This document shows, piece by piece, positions 44,345 to 54,949 of a stretch of 64,000 nt of DNA. The DNA is taken from positions 248,001 through 312,000 of the forward strand of contig JAMWFC010000062.1 in the NCBI GenBank assembly GCA_027475525.1, given 5' to 3'. The notes beneath the pieces were generated by a model, which ran no database searches, was not told the origin of the DNA, and was given only the letters and a program-made list of their open reading frames with translations. The DNA is from Macrolepiota albuminosa (taxonomy: Eukaryota > Basidiomycota > Agaricomycetes > Agaricales > Agaricaceae). How positions within the stretch are numbered: the first letter of the stretch is position 1; each line of letters starts with the position of its first letter. The position numbers were made by a program, and so were the translations under genes.

Positions 44345-45300
44345 CTACTGTGAAAAAAGGGTAAAGAAGGGGTAAAATCTTAGAAAGAGAAAGCAGAAAG
44401 TATACATGGGAGTTGAATCCCTACTGAGCCCAGAGGCGGGGGTTACGCCCACTATTGCCGTCTGTGAGTCCTGCGCCCGGGGGGGTCGTTTCCCGGGTGC
44501 CGTTGTTGAAAGTCCCGGAGTTTGTCGAGGGCGCCTTCGAGGTTTCGGCGCGGTTCCCAAGTGTCGTCTTCCGGGCCGTATCCCTTCCATCGTACGAGGA
44601 AATGGGGTCGTCCACGAGGTTCCGGGAGTCGAGGATGTCTTCAACCTCGTAGTGGTATTCGTCCTCGACCTCGACCGGGGGAGGGGGTTCGGGGCGTCGT
44701 TCGGGAAAGGGTCCGGGGGGTGTCGTTCCAGGAGGCGGACGTGGAATACCGGGTGCAGACCTTTTAGTCCCGGGGGGAGCTCGATCTTGTAGGCGTGGGA
44801 TGAGACCTTCTTCAATATTTTGAACGGGCCGAGGCGCTTGTGATCGAGTTTTGGGGAGGGCCGGCGGGTGCGGAGGTGTCGTCGATCTAACCATACCTTT
44901 GTCCCGGGGGCCCAGTCGGGGGTGTCTTCCCGTTTCCGGTCGGCGTGTTTCACGTAGGCCCGGTTTGCGATGTCGATCTCCTCCCGGAGAAACTCGTGCA
45001 GGGATTGGAGATCCCGGGCGACCTCATGGGCGGCGTGCGACGGGATGTCCCGGAGCGAGAGCGTCAGTCGAGGGTGGTATCCCTTGTTGGCAAAGAAGGG
45101 CGATACCCCGGTGGCAGAGTGCGACGTGTTGTTGTACGTGAACTCAGCCAGGGGGAGCTCGGCGCGCCAGTCGTCCTGCAAGTAGTTGACGTATAACCAG
45201 AGGTACTGCTCGAGGGACTGGTTGACCCTTTCGGTTTGGCTGTCGGTTTCGGGGTGGTAGGCGGTAGAGAGGTTAGTTTTACTTCAAGTGCCTTACACAG
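44345..45300 (-). CDS. E2 integrase C-terminal part and chromodomain
   Basis: The frame starting upstream reads [19 protein letters not shown] (after a 1-nt shift at about 45277 from the main pol frame). It continues [42 protein letters not shown] and [14 protein letters not shown]. The chromodomain starts [13 protein letters not shown] and continues, in another frame after about 44605, [17 protein letters not shown]. Two apparent 1-nt indels in such a young element may be sequencing errors. Confidence 0.8.
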
Positions 45301-47265
45301 GGAAGTCCAAAACTTGGACACGAAGAGGGGACCACGGTCGGAGACGATGTCGTCCGGGAGTCCATGTTTGGCGAAAACGTGCTCGAGGAACAGCCGGGCG
45401 AAGTCCGGGGCGGTATCCGTGGTGTGACAGGGTAGGAAGATGCCCTGTTTGGTCAGCCTGCACACAACGACGAGAATAGCATCGAACCCTTCAGATTCCG
45501 GGAGCTCGACGATGTGGTCCAGAGATATTGAGGACCAGGGGCGTCGTCCGACCGGCAGGGGTTTCAGGAGTCCGTACGGTCGGTGTCGGGGGACCTTGGC
45601 CCGGAGGCAGGGCTCGCATGATCGAATGTAGCGGGTCACGTCCTTCTTCAACCCTGGCCAAAAGTAAGTCCGGGAGATGAGCTGGAGGGTCTTACGTATT
45701 CCAGGATGTCCCCGGAGCTTGTGGTCGTGGTGTTGACGGAGGACGTCGTAGCGAAGTCGGGCGTGATCCGGGACGTAGATGCGGCCGTCCCGGAGGAGGA
45801 GTTTTTCGTCGGGGGACAGGGAGAAGGCGGGGTCCCGGTCGGTTCCATCCGGGGGGTTGCGGGGGTCGTGATCGGTGAAGTACTTGTCTCGGGGGGCGCG
45901 GCGAATCTGACTCAGGGTCCCTTCCTCGTTTAAGATCAGTAAGGCATTCAAATGTTCGGGAGGGATCACCACGCGATGATTGAATGCATTACGTTCCGCC
46001 TCGAACGACTTCTTGGGGTAGACATCCGGTCGGCGGGTGAGGGCGTCGGGCTTGGCGCCAAGTCGTCCCGGGCGGTATTGGATCGTGAAGTCGTATTCCG
46101 AGAGGATCTCGGACCATCGGGCCTGCCGTCGACTGAGTTGCTTGGTCGTGGTGAAGTACTGCAGGTTATTATGATCCGAGTAGACCTGGATCCGGTGTCG
46201 GGCTCCCTCGAGGTAGGCTCGCCACTGCTTGAAGGCTTCGACGATGGCGAGAAGTTCCTTGTCGTAGATGTCGTAGTTGAGCTCGGCGTCGATCATGGAC
46301 CGGGTGTAGAAGGCGACTGGCCGGGGCTCCCCGCCGCCAGGTTCCATCTGCGAGAGGATCCCGGCGATGGCGTAGTCGGAGGCGTCACATTCCAGGATGA
46401 TCGGGAGGGCCGGGTCGTAGTGCCGGAGTACCGGGGCGACTGTGAAAGCCTCCTTGAGCAAGTTAAAGACGCTCTGGCACTTACTGTCCCAGTTCCAGGC
46501 GATGTCCTTGCGCGTGAGCCGGTTGAGGGGTTTCGTAATCCCGGAGTAGTTGTCTATAAACCTCCGGTAGAAGTTAGCGAAACCCAGGAAGGACTGTACT
46601 TCCTTGACGTTCCGGGGCTGCGGCCAGTTGACGATGGCCTCGACCTTGTGGGGGTCCATGCGAACGCCATTCGGGGATACTATGACGCCAAGATACTCAA
46701 CCTCTTCCGTATGGAATGAACACTTCTCGGGCTTGGCGTGGAGATTGTGCTCCCGGAGGCGTTCGAGGACTTGCCGGACGTGCTTCTGGTGATCCTCCTT
46801 CGAGTCGGAATAGATGAGGATGTCGTCCAGGTAGACTATCACGAAGACGTCGCTCATGTCGTGGAAGATGTCGTTCATGAAGTATTGGAACGTGGCGGGG
46901 GAGTTAGTCATTCCGAAAGGCATTACAAGGTACTCAAACAGACCATACCGCGTGCGGAACGCGGTTTTCCACTCGTGTCCCGGGGCGATGCGGACGTTGT
47001 TGTAACCGGAGCGGAGGTCGATCTTCGTGTAGACCTTGGCACTGCGAAGCCGATCGACCAGATCGCCGATGAGCGGGAGCGGGTAGCGGTTCTTCTTGGT
47101 GATCTTGTTGAGTCCCCGGTAGTCGACACAGAGTCGGAGCGAGCCGTCCTTCTTCTTGGCGAATAGAACCGGGGCTCCGGCGGCGGAGGCGGAGGGTCGG
47201 ATGAATCCCTTACCGAGCATTTCGTCGAGGTAGTCCTTGAGAGCCCGGAGTTCGACCTCCGACAT
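45064..47265 (-). CDS. E2 reverse transcriptase-RNase H-integrase
   Basis: One open minus-strand frame. [56 protein letters not shown] (YLDD). RNase [31 protein letters not shown]. The integrase finger is [11 protein letters not shown]...CEPC; the core is [20 protein letters not shown] and [15 protein letters not shown]. After KALEVKL (about 45280) the frame is lost by one nucleotide. It copies the element RNA into DNA and inserts it. Confidence 0.9.
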   Translation of the reverse strand: MSEVELRALKDYLDEMLGKGFIRPSASAAGAPVLFAKKKDGSLRLCVDYRGLNKITKKNRYPLPLIGDLVDRLRSAKVYTKIDLRSGYNNVRIAPGHEWKTAFRTRYGLFEYLVMPFGMTNSPATFQYFMNDIFHDMSDVFVIVYLDDILIYSDSKEDHQKHVRQVLERLREHNLHAKPEKCSFHTEEVEYLGVIVSPNGVRMDPHKVEAIVNWPQPRNVKEVQSFLGFANFYRRFIDNYSGITKPLNRLTRKDIAWNWDSKCQSVFNLLKEAFTVAPVLRHYDPALPIILECDASDYAIAGILSQMEPGGGEPRPVAFYTRSMIDAELNYDIYDKELLAIVEAFKQWRAYLEGARHRIQVYSDHNNLQYFTTTKQLSRRQARWSEILSEYDFTIQYRPGRLGAKPDALTRRPDVYPKKSFEAERNAFNHRVVIPPEHLNALLILNEEGTLSQIRRAPRDKYFTDHDPRNPPDGTDRDPAFSLSPDEKLLLRDGRIYVPDHARLRYDVLRQHHDHKLRGHPGIRKTLQLISRTYFWPGLKKDVTRYIRSCEPCLRAKVPRHRPYGLLKPLPVGRRPWSSISLDHIVELPESEGFDAILVVVCRLTKQGIFLPCHTTDTAPDFARLFLEHVFAKHGLPDDIVSDRGPLFVSKFWTSLCKALEVKLTSLPPTTPKPTAKPKGSTSPSSSTSGYTSTTCRTTGAPSSPWLSSRTTTRRTLPPGYRPSLPTRDTTLD

Positions 47266-48334
47266 GTTGTAGACCTTGCCGAAAGGGGGGGTGGCTCCTT
47301 CCTCGAGGTCGATGGTGTGATCATAGGGGCGATGAGGGGGATCTCCTTGGCGTCTCCTTCGGAGAATACGTCAGCGAACTCGTGATACTCCGGGGGAACT
47401 ACTTCTCGGAGGATTTGCTCCTCGGTTTTTGTTCCGGGGGAATAGCGTCCCCTCGTAGGTGTTCTTCCGGGAGAGAAGGTGAGGTGTGCAGCTGAAACGT
47501 GGGAGTCCCTTCCCTCATGAGGCGGGCGAAGGGGGCGGCCCCAATGATCTTGATGTCGAGTGCGCTCGGGTCGGTCGGGGTCGCGGAGGCATCGGCCGGA
47601 GCGGGTGTGACGCGTGTCTGAGACCGGCAGGGGTAGTTCGGCCCTTTGTACTTGTTCCGAGGAATGTTTGGGGGTCGATCAGGGGCCTTGAGGTCTCGGA
47701 CGGGCGTGGGTGAGGCATGCGCGGGGGGCGCGGCAGTCGTCCCGGGGGTGTCGGGCGTCGGGTCGCCTCCTAGGGCTCGGAGGTGCACGGCGGTCGAGGG
47801 GTGGTCTTCGGGTCCCGGGAAGGTCATGGTGAGCGTCCTCCAATCGATGTCGGGGTTCGTGTCGCGCAGCCAGGGCAGTCCCAGCACCATCGGGGTCGAT
47901 TCGTGAAGTCGCGTGACCAGGAAGTCGGAAGTGAACTCGTAGTTGTTGTCCAGGGTCACGCGTCCCGAGTGAGACCTTTGGATGGGGCCGGAGGAGGAGG
48001 GGGTGCCGTCGAGGCGTTGCAGGCGGAGGGGCTGGTCGAGGGAGTCGTGGGGGAGGTCGAGAGCGTCGCTGATGAATACTCCGGTGGCTCCGCTGTCGAT
48101 AAGGGCCGATATCGGTCCCGGGGCGCCGTCCAGCCTGGCATTGATGACGAAGGATCGGGACGAGCGGGACTGGAGTCCGGGGGTGGTGGGGGCTCGTCCG
48201 GGGGGTCCTTCGGGGTTGGTTTTGAGGAGTGGGGGATGTCGAAGGGGAGTTGCTGGTCGTCGGGGGTCGGGTCCCGGGTCAGGCGAAGGGTGAGGTGTCG
48301 CCAATCGATGCGGGGGTTGGTGTCTCGGAGCCAC
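47266..48334 (-). CDS. E2 second retropepsin domain and linker to RT
   Basis: The minus strand reads [19 protein letters not shown], then [16 protein letters not shown] (catalytic DSG, about 48090), [20 protein letters not shown] and [18 protein letters not shown]. The Pro-rich linker and [14 protein letters not shown] follow. A frame change near 47400 leads into the region [20 protein letters not shown] that starts RT. Confidence 0.8.
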
Positions 48335-48600
48335 GGGAGCCCTAGGACCAGGGGTGCGGAAGGGTGAAGTTTGGTCACCAGCATCCGGAGGGTGTGAGTC
48401 TGTCCGTTGGCGAAGGTAACGGGCATACGCACAAAGTGGGTGATGTCCCCCGCCGAAGAGGCGTCTCCATCAAAGAGGCAGAGTTACCGGGACCGGGAGT
48501 CGCTGGGCGGGTTCCGGGGCGAGGGTAGACCATGCTTCGTCGATGAAGTTGTCGGTGGCGCCACTGTCGACGAGGGTGTTGAGGGGAGTTCCAGAGGGGG
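47956..48600 (-). CDS. E2 first retropepsin domain
   Basis: The minus strand reads PLNTLVDSGATDNFIDEAW (catalytic DSG at about 48560). After a frame change near 48475 it reads [19 protein letters not shown] and [18 protein letters not shown]. Order and spacing match the second domain about 465 nt downstream, so protease has been duplicated in tandem. Confidence 0.75.
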
Positions 48601-49912
48601 TGAGGCGGGTTTTGAGGAGGAGGGAGTGCGAAGAGTGGGAGGGTAGGTAAGCCGTGAGGGTGTCCTGTATGAGTGTCGTAGAGCGAAGGTGTGAGACCGG
48701 GGCGGAGAAGACGTCGGGGTCGATTCCGCGATTTAGGGCGTCTTCCGGGTCTAAATCGCCGGGTCGTTTTCCGAATACTCGTAGGTAGCGTCCTCCCCTC
48801 GAAGGTCCAGGTGGCACGTCCCATGACCTGTCGTTTGGGGCACTCGGAGATGAAGTGATCTTTCTCACCACAGAGTATGCAGACGCCCTCCCTTCTCCGT
48901 CGTTCCTGCACATCCGTCGGGACCTCGATCCAGGGTTGTCCCTTCTTTTGAAGCCGGTTGGCTCGGAGGGCCTCCTCGTCCCGTTCGTCGTCGAAATCGA
49001 AGTCTTCGGGGTCTCCCGGGGGTTCCTCGGGGCTTGGCGCGTCGCCCGGGTCTTGGGTGGCCACGGCGGCGTTGAGCTGGGCCTGGGGGCGGGTGCCGCT
49101 GCCGGGGTTAGCATTGGGCGGGCCGCGACTCACCGGGGGTCGGCCGCCAGGGAACGCGGGGGGACCGGGGTTTCGACCTTGAGGGTTGGGAGCTTCGCCG
49201 GAGGGCCAAGGGGGTCCTCCTCTGGGGTTCCAGGGGGGTCGGGAGTTCGAATACTCGCTGCGGTCTTCCCAGTAGCGCTGGTCATCTGCATGACGAGGGC
49301 CTTGTATCCGTCGTAGGAGGGTTGTTTCGGGGCGAGTCGGAGGACGTCCTTGATACGTTGTGGGAGGGCGCGGCGGAGGGCGTACCGGAGGGCGCTGTAA
49401 TTCCAACCTGTCTCGTAAGCTTCCTTTTCAAAACGTACGATGAAGGTAGTGAAACGTTCTTCAGAGCGCATCCGGAGGTTGAAGAGGTTGTCCTCGGCCT
49501 CGGCCACGGTGTCGTATATCCCGAATTTCCCGGAGAACTCGTCGACGAAGGCTTGCCAGCGAGCGAGTGCCGGGTTGTTGGGGTCGAACTGGATGAGGGC
49601 CATGTAGTGATCGAAGGCGATCCCCTGGAGGTACGACGCGGCAAAGGCCACCCGGGAGCTGTCAACCTGAAACGTGAGCGGCTTTGCCTGAAACGTATTA
49701 AGACACTGAGTGAGGAAGGTACGCCATTTTCGGGGGTCCCGGCCCGTGAACGCATCAGGTTTCTGAATGTCTAGGCGTCCTTCGCGGGCGAGGGCGTCGC
49801 GAGCGTCGTCCGGTCCGGCAGCGTTACGGGGAGGGGGGCCAGCGTTGTAATAGTAGTAGTAATGATTACCCCCCCCTCCTGAGGAGGAAAAGCACCAAGG
49901 GCGGGGCCCCAC
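48600..49912 (-). CDS. E2 Gag capsid and zinc knuckle
   Basis: Capsid: KPDAFTGRDPRKWRTFLTQC, FAASYLQGIAFDHYMALIQF, DEFSGKFGIYDTVAEAEDNL, FEKEAYETGWNYSALRYAL. The zinc knuckle CILCGEKDHFISEC (C-x2-C-x4-H-x4-C) is at about 48860-48900 in a different frame. At least one frame change (between 49130 and 49400) separates capsid from knuckle. It forms the particle and packages RNA. Confidence 0.8.
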
Positions 49913-50178
49913 CCGCCGGGAGGTCCTCCTCCGGGCGGCTCACCTGGGGGTCCACGCCCGGGAGGCCCGTTGTCCCAAGGGGGTTCGTTCCTGCCAGGAG
50001 GGGGGCCGGGTCTCCACGCCGGGAGTGGCGGAGGTGGAGGGCCTGGGGGTCGTCCTCGAGGTTCAGCTGGGGGTGGCGGAGGCGGTCGGGGAGGGTTCGG
50101 CGGTGTCGGGTCGGGCGGAGGGGGGTTAGGTGCTGGGTCGGGTGCCGGGTTGCGCGGGGGACGTTCGTTCCGGGAGGG

Positions 50179-51477
50179 TCAGGCTTGCATCGGAGGTCGC
50201 GGGGGGTTCCGTAGGTCGAAGTGGGGTGGCGGATCGCGGCGGAAGTTGCGTTCCGGAGGGACCGGGGCGGACGTGGCGGGCGGTGCTGGTGCCGGGGCGG
50301 GCGCGGGCGCGGGACGTTGTTCGTTGTTATCGCGCGTGAGCTCGTCAATGTAGCATAACGTGTCGTCCGTACTAGGGGTGTCCACCCGGGCTGTACCGGG
50401 GTTCGTCGGGGCCGGGGGTCGGGCGTTGTCTGTTCGCGGGAGGGGTTCCAGGGGTCTTTGAGGCTGTCCCCAGGTCTCGAAGGTACTAGGAACGGAGTTA
50501 GCCCTGCAGCGAGTTGACAAGCCTACCGTGCGAGCAGCGGGTTGATCGAAGAGGCCTCCCGTCGGGTTGAGGGACCGTAGTATGGCTGAGGCGTTCTGCC
50601 GTTCTTCCCGTTGCCGTTGCTCCGGAGTGGGGACCGTGGGGGCTGCCGGGACTGCTGGGGCCGGTTCCGGGGGTTCCCGTCGAACGTGAATCGAGCGACC
50701 TGGGTCCGCGGGGTCGTTGAGGGGTCGAGGGGAGGGGGACGCGTGGACTTCGTCGAGCAGTTGCTGTAATTCTTCCCGGAGGATCGTGTTGCGCCTATAC
50801 TTTACCATGGTTTGCTCCGGGAGTTCTCCTCGCGTGAGGCGATCCCCGAATTCGACCAGGCAGTGAGCCCATTCCTCCGGAGTGCCTTCGAAGTCGTCGT
50901 GCCCGAATTCCACGAGCAGCGTCCTCGTCCGTTGCGCGAAGTCCTCCGGTGAGATCCTGAGGGAGCGGAGTATCTCGTCCCGTTGCCGTTCATACTCCTC
51001 GAGGCGTCGTCGTCCCATTGGCGAGGGAGGCGTTCGAGCGGGTGGAGCGGCGGCCGGGTGATGACGAGGGGGGTAGTCGGGGTAGGGGGGTCCTCGGGGT
51101 TCTCGGGGTTGGGGGACGGGGCGCTGGTAACCGTAGTAGGGGGTGGGTGCAAAGGGGCCCTCGCTGGGGGGAATCGGGCGAGGCCCACTGGGTACAGGAG
51201 GGGTCTCCGGCAGGCCCCCGGGAATGCTCCGGTACGAGGGGACCTCCACGGGTCGTGCCATGGCTAGGTTGGGCGGAGGGGCCCAACTGGCTGAGGGCCC
51301 CAGATCATAGAAGGATGGGTCGGGGGCCCAGTGGCGGTGGAGGTACTGAGGTTCGTATGGGAGGGGTGGGTAGACAGGGCGGGGGGTCTGTGCGGAGTAG
51401 TGGTCGGGTACCGGGCGTCCGTAAGGGTCGGTCTGGTACCCCGTGGGGTAGTAGGTGTGAGTATACGTAGCCATCAA
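50179..51477 (-). CDS. E2 Gag N-terminal, Pro/Tyr-rich part
   Basis: A 432-codon frame starts 30 nt inside the 5' LTR edge (MMATYTHTYYPTGYQTDPYG). It is rich in Pro, Arg and Tyr, with a helical stretch ILRSLRISPEDFAQRTRTLL, EEWAHCLVEFGDRLTRGELP and TILREELQQLLDEV. It ends in a Pro-Ala-rich tail. The following 270 nt to the capsid frame are Gly/Pro coding in mixed frames, so the link to capsid is unresolved. Its place directly after the PBS argues it is the start of Gag. Confidence 0.65.
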   Translation of the reverse strand: MMATYTHTYYPTGYQTDPYGRPVPDHYSAQTPRPVYPPLPYEPQYLHRHWAPDPSFYDLGPSASWAPPPNLAMARPVEVPSYRSIPGGLPETPPVPSGPRPIPPSEGPFAPTPYYGYQRPVPQPREPRGPPYPDYPPRHHPAAAPPARTPPSPMGRRRLEEYERQRDEILRSLRISPEDFAQRTRTLLVEFGHDDFEGTPEEWAHCLVEFGDRLTRGELPEQTMVKYRRNTILREELQQLLDEVHASPSPRPLNDPADPGRSIHVRREPPEPAPAVPAAPTVPTPEQRQREERQNASAILRSLNPTGGLFDQPAARTVGLSTRCRANSVPSTFETWGQPQRPLEPLPRTDNARPPAPTNPGTARVDTPSTDDTLCYIDELTRDNNEQRPAPAPAPAPAPPATSAPVPPERNFRRDPPPHFDLRNPPRPPMQA

Positions 51478-51494
51478 GAACGGTGTAAGGAAAG

Positions 51495-51506
51495 AGTCTT
51501 GATATT
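51495..51506 (-). promoter_or_regulatory. primer-binding site of E2, self-priming type
   Basis: On the minus strand AATATCAAGACT lies 1 nt from the 5' LTR. The complementary 12-mer is inside the LTR (plus-strand AATATCAAGACT at 51870-51881), the Tf1-like arrangement also seen in E1. Confidence 0.7.
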
Positions 51507-51507
51507 A

Positions 51508-52245
51508 TGTCAGGTTCCGCTGAATCGGGGGCTTTCCGGGAAAGCGACGCCCTTACGATGCGGACTTGATCTACGGATACTCGGGTGTCTGGAACTCCGG
51601 GGCTGGGACTCCGGGGTTCAAGACGAGGACAGGGTAATCCCGGGAGAGGGGACTAGAGTCCGGGGGTTTTGGATGAAAGTGGCTGGGAGTTAGAGGGGGT
51701 CGAGTCGTGAACCGGAGGTTCTAAGACGAGACCAAGTTAGTAACTTAAGAGTCGCGAAGTGCGTACCAAACTTATAGCACGCGAATGCTAAGGCGTGCCA
51801 GTCGAAGCGTACCAAACGAGGCGTACCAGTCAAACAAAAGGGCACGCAATATCCAAGTAACAGTTATGCAATATCAAGACTACCGAATACAACAAGGGAC
51901 TACGCTATAAGTACTACGGGATCGGGTCTCGGGGTTCCGGGATGTCTGGGATGGGTTCCGGGGGTTATTGAGTAGCGGCAGGGGCTGTATACCGGGATCG
52001 CGCGTGTGGGGCGCGCGATCAATTGGCGCGGATGGAGCCGTGATGCGTGATGCGTGATAGCCGGCACGAGTCGCGTGATCTGGTCGTTGATCGGGGCTGG
52101 TGATGGCTGATGGCGGTCCTTGATGCGCGTGATGGCGGTGTCGGCGGTCGTGATGGCGGGGCGTGTCCTGTGGGGTCGGAGGGAGGGTCCCGGAGGGTGT
52201 TCCGGGGGTGTCCCGGGGTGGGCCCGGAGGGGAGGGGTCGTGACA
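51508..52245 (-). repeat. 5' LTR of E2
   Basis: 738 nt, one visible difference from the left LTR (CTGGTGATGG here, CTAGTGATGG there). Confidence 0.95.
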
Positions 52246-53160
52246 AACTCATGCACTTCTTTAGAGGGTACCTCATACTCCAAAAGTTTGTGCTTGATGT
52301 AAACCCAAAGGTGTTCAATGTGATAGAGGTTAGAGGATTGGGCAGGCCAAGATATTGCAATAATGTTGTTATCAGAAAGCTAGGTTGTTGCCCATTGAAA
52401 GGTGTGTTTTGAGTCATTGTCCTGCTGAAAATATTGTTCTTCCTCTTCAATTTCCAACTTTTCAAAGCTTTCTACCACTCTCTCATTCAAAATCTCACAA
52501 TACTGTGCAGCATCCATCTTCTCCTGAACTTCTATGAGCTTCCCTACTTCATTCCAACCCATGCAGCCCCATACCATTAAATTGTTTCCTCCATGCTTGA
52601 CAGTTGGTATAGTAGTATGGTCAGATAGTAGTTCTCCTGGAATTTTCCACACATATACCTTCTCATTTGATTCAATTCAATTAATCTTTGTCTTATCACT
52701 CTACAAAACCCTTTTCCAATCTTCTACTGTCCAGTTTTTTATGATACTGAGCAAACTTGAGCATGAGAACTTCCTTCTTTGTTGCTAAGCAAAAACCTGC
52801 CTTCTTCAATGCATTTCTGACTGTCTGAGGATTGACAGGACTAGAAATGACAGAATTAATGAACTGTGTAGCTTGAACAGCATTATCCAGCTTCTCAGTA
52901 GTAATTTGACAAATAATAGACTATTTATCATATACTGTAAGCTTGGAAGGATGATCTCCAGGATGATTCTCTGTGTTGCTCTTCAGTTCTTTGCTGATTT
53001 TCTCTACAGTGCCCTTTCCCAGGCCAGCTTTTGCTTGGATTTGATGCTGAAAATATCCCTTATTAAGGAAAGAAACAACAGAAGAGCAATTGATAGCAGA
53101 AATAGGTTGCATGATAGTGGTAAAGTGTCAAAAAGGAAGTTGAACATGTCAAATTAGTAT
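52246..53160 (-). pseudogene. Tc1 transposase, main part
   Basis: Right of E2 the minus strand reads SDKTKIN (first Asp block, WSDETK type), KVYVWKIPGELLSD, LMVWGCMGWNEVGKLIEVQE, FQQDNDSKHTFQWATT (second Asp) and IEHLWVYIKHKLLEYEVPSK (catalytic Glu in IEHLW). Trp codons are changed to TAG or TGA (e.g. before SDKTK). An N-terminal helix-turn-helix-like stretch lies near 52930-53110. It is inactive. Confidence 0.8.
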
Positions 53161-53462
53161 AAACAAGGTCACATGACATTGTTTATACTTCCCACAAGGT
53201 GTTTCCATCTTCTACTGCTGAAAAGTATTGAGAAAATATGAAAATTAAAGTGAGTCAAAAAACTGCCTCAATGATTGAATATTTTGTTTGATTTATTAAT
53301 CAGCAAGTTCTTGTTCAAATCACATGATCTATACATTATTATAAAGCCAGGATGCAGTTGTATATCATGTGATTTTTTATGATTTTTGCTTAAGTAAGTG
53401 TTGCACACCATGTGAATCTTTCTAAAAAGGCCAAACGTTGATGCAGTTTTTTGAGCCAGTGT

Positions 53463-54088
53463 AGTATATATAGACATAAAATGATAATCAAAAAAAGAAG
53501 CAATAACTATACATATATTTATAGTCAAAGATAGTTATAATCATAAGAATTACACCTCTCTCTATTTTAAAAAGAACAGTTACTAATAAGAAAAAAAAAT
53601 ACAGTATAAGACAATTAGTTAGTAAAAGAAACTGCTCACATGGATGTGTCAAAAATTCAGTGAGAAAAGCTATAGTGGCAGGCATATAGTGAAAGAAAAC
53701 AGATCAAGCTGACCCTTTACTATTTTCTGCCAATCACATGTCAAGAGCTTCATTGTTTGCAAGTTCCTTTTCCAATTTCTACTTGTCATGCTCAGAGCCA
53801 TAACTATAGAAACAAATTAAATATTGCCATTCTTTACCACAACATCAAGAGTCAACAATCTTTTTTACAAAGTGTGTTTAAAAATCTATATCAGATACAA
53901 ATACTAGATTTGGTTTTTTGAACTTTTGAGAAGAGAAAAAATTAGCATTATTTTTATTAAAAAATAATAATTTTAAAGTATAATATTGCCTATATCTCTC
54001 AGAGTTATTTGGTCAAAAAATATGACATTTGATGACTTGGAGTTTACATCTGGCACTATGAAGAGACAGTTATAGTATAGCATGAGTT
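53463..54088. other. AT-rich repeat debris
   Basis: 53505-53552 (AATAACTATACATATATTTA... ending AATTACA) recurs in similar form at about 56963-57013, so these are two copies of one unidentified repeat. No coding frame is supported. Confidence 0.5.
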
Positions 54089-54258
54089 TGTCAGAGGACT
54101 CCTCATTTCTTCTCTCTTTCACATTTATTCTCTTTTTTTTTGTTTTTTTTATTTCTTCTGTCATTCTCTCACTTTACTGTTTTTATTCTTTTAATACTAT
54201 AGTGCTCTGATTCTTTAGCTATCATTCAGACAAATTTGACTCTTTAACACTAGGCTAA
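54089..54258 (+). mobile_element. truncated E3-family LTR
   Basis: It starts TGTCAGAGGACTCCTC and follows the E3 LTR to CATTCAGACAA, then decays and joins the family-4 LTR. Confidence 0.7.
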
Positions 54259-54949
54259 ACAATAGCAGTGTTCTTCTGGCCTACACACTGAACCTACTAT
54301 AAACTGTCTAGTGATGTCTGATTGTAGCCTTGCTAGTTCTTTGCCTGACTCTTGCTTGCTTCTACACCCACTCAACTCCTGCTTGTCACTGGTGCTTGTT
54401 GGCTCTGTGTCAGGGGACTCCTCATTTCTTCCTTCTTTCACTCCTTATTTCTTCTGCTCTCCTTTCATTCATTCTCTTATTTCTTCTGACATTATTTCAT
54501 TTTACTATTTCTATTCTTTCAACACTATCTGTTAGTACTATTCTCAGCCCTTGAGGTGCTCTGGTTCTTTAGCTACCATTCAGACAAGTGTGGGCCCCTC
54601 AGCACCACTTCCAGACTGCTTATATAAGCCAGAGTTTGCCAGAGTTTGCCTCTTATTTGTGCAATTGTTTGTGTAGGCAATTTTCAAGTTTTTAAGGTTT
54701 TGTTGTACTGTACAGTTGTTTCCCATGCTTCAGAGGCCCCAGAAGTGTCCAACCTGGCATAGGAAATCCCTAGACTTGTTCTCTTTGGATCTCCCTCTGC
54801 CAGGTGAGTAGTTATTATGATATTGTCAGTACATACTCTAATACACTTTGGATCTCCCTCTGCCAGCTGTGTGACTGAGCCACAGCCCCTAGAGGTTGCC
54901 CTTACACTCTGTAGAAGGAGTTTTGCAGATGTTAAGTGTTTCTCTTACA
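54259..54949 (+). mobile_element. family-4 LTR split by a solo LTR
   Basis: 54259-54407 and 54907-54949 together match the copy at 25200-25398 (CTAAACAATAGCAGTGTTCT ... TTTCTCTTACA). The break is the solo LTR with duplicated CTCTG. Confidence 0.7.
54408..54906 (+). mobile_element. solo LTR of the E3 family
   Basis: 499 nt, TGTCAGGGGACTCCTC...GCCCTTACA, flanked by CTCTG at 54403-54407 and 54907-54911. It shows what an E3 LTR looks like without a 77-bp duplication. It arose by LTR-LTR recombination that deleted the inside of an element. Confidence 0.9.

Larger units (their letters stand above)
41561..52245 (-). mobile_element. E2: young Ty3/gypsy chromovirus with an extra antisense gene
   Basis: 10,685 nt with 738-nt LTRs at 41561-42298 and 51508-52245 and a perfect 5-bp target duplication AACTC (41556-41560, 52246-52250). 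I see one difference between LTRs (A/G near position 571 of each), so insertion is recent. On the minus strand the order is Gag, zinc knuckle, two protease domains, RT, RNase H, integrase, chromodomain. Between pol and the 3' LTR (left) lies a plus-strand gene with introns. It is strongly GC- and CpG-rich compared with surrounding sequence. Confidence 0.95.
41260..53462 (-). mobile_element. Tc1-like DNA transposon, split by E2
   Basis: Inverted repeats of well over 100 nt lie at about 41287-41420 and 53235-53375 (for example TCATGTGATTTGAACAAGAA on one side and its complement on the other). The AAAACTGCNTCAA motif repeats at the right end near 53258 and 53438. Minus-strand transposase remnants flank E2: the C-terminus is left of it and the rest right. 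The insertion target AACTC is duplicated. A probable outer right end is CAGTG at about 53461 followed by TA. Confidence 0.75.

Noticed and set aside
45952..46719. 255-codon plus-strand frame within E2 pol
   Set aside because: It lies wholly opposite the well-conserved RT/RNase H frame and has no recognisable domain.
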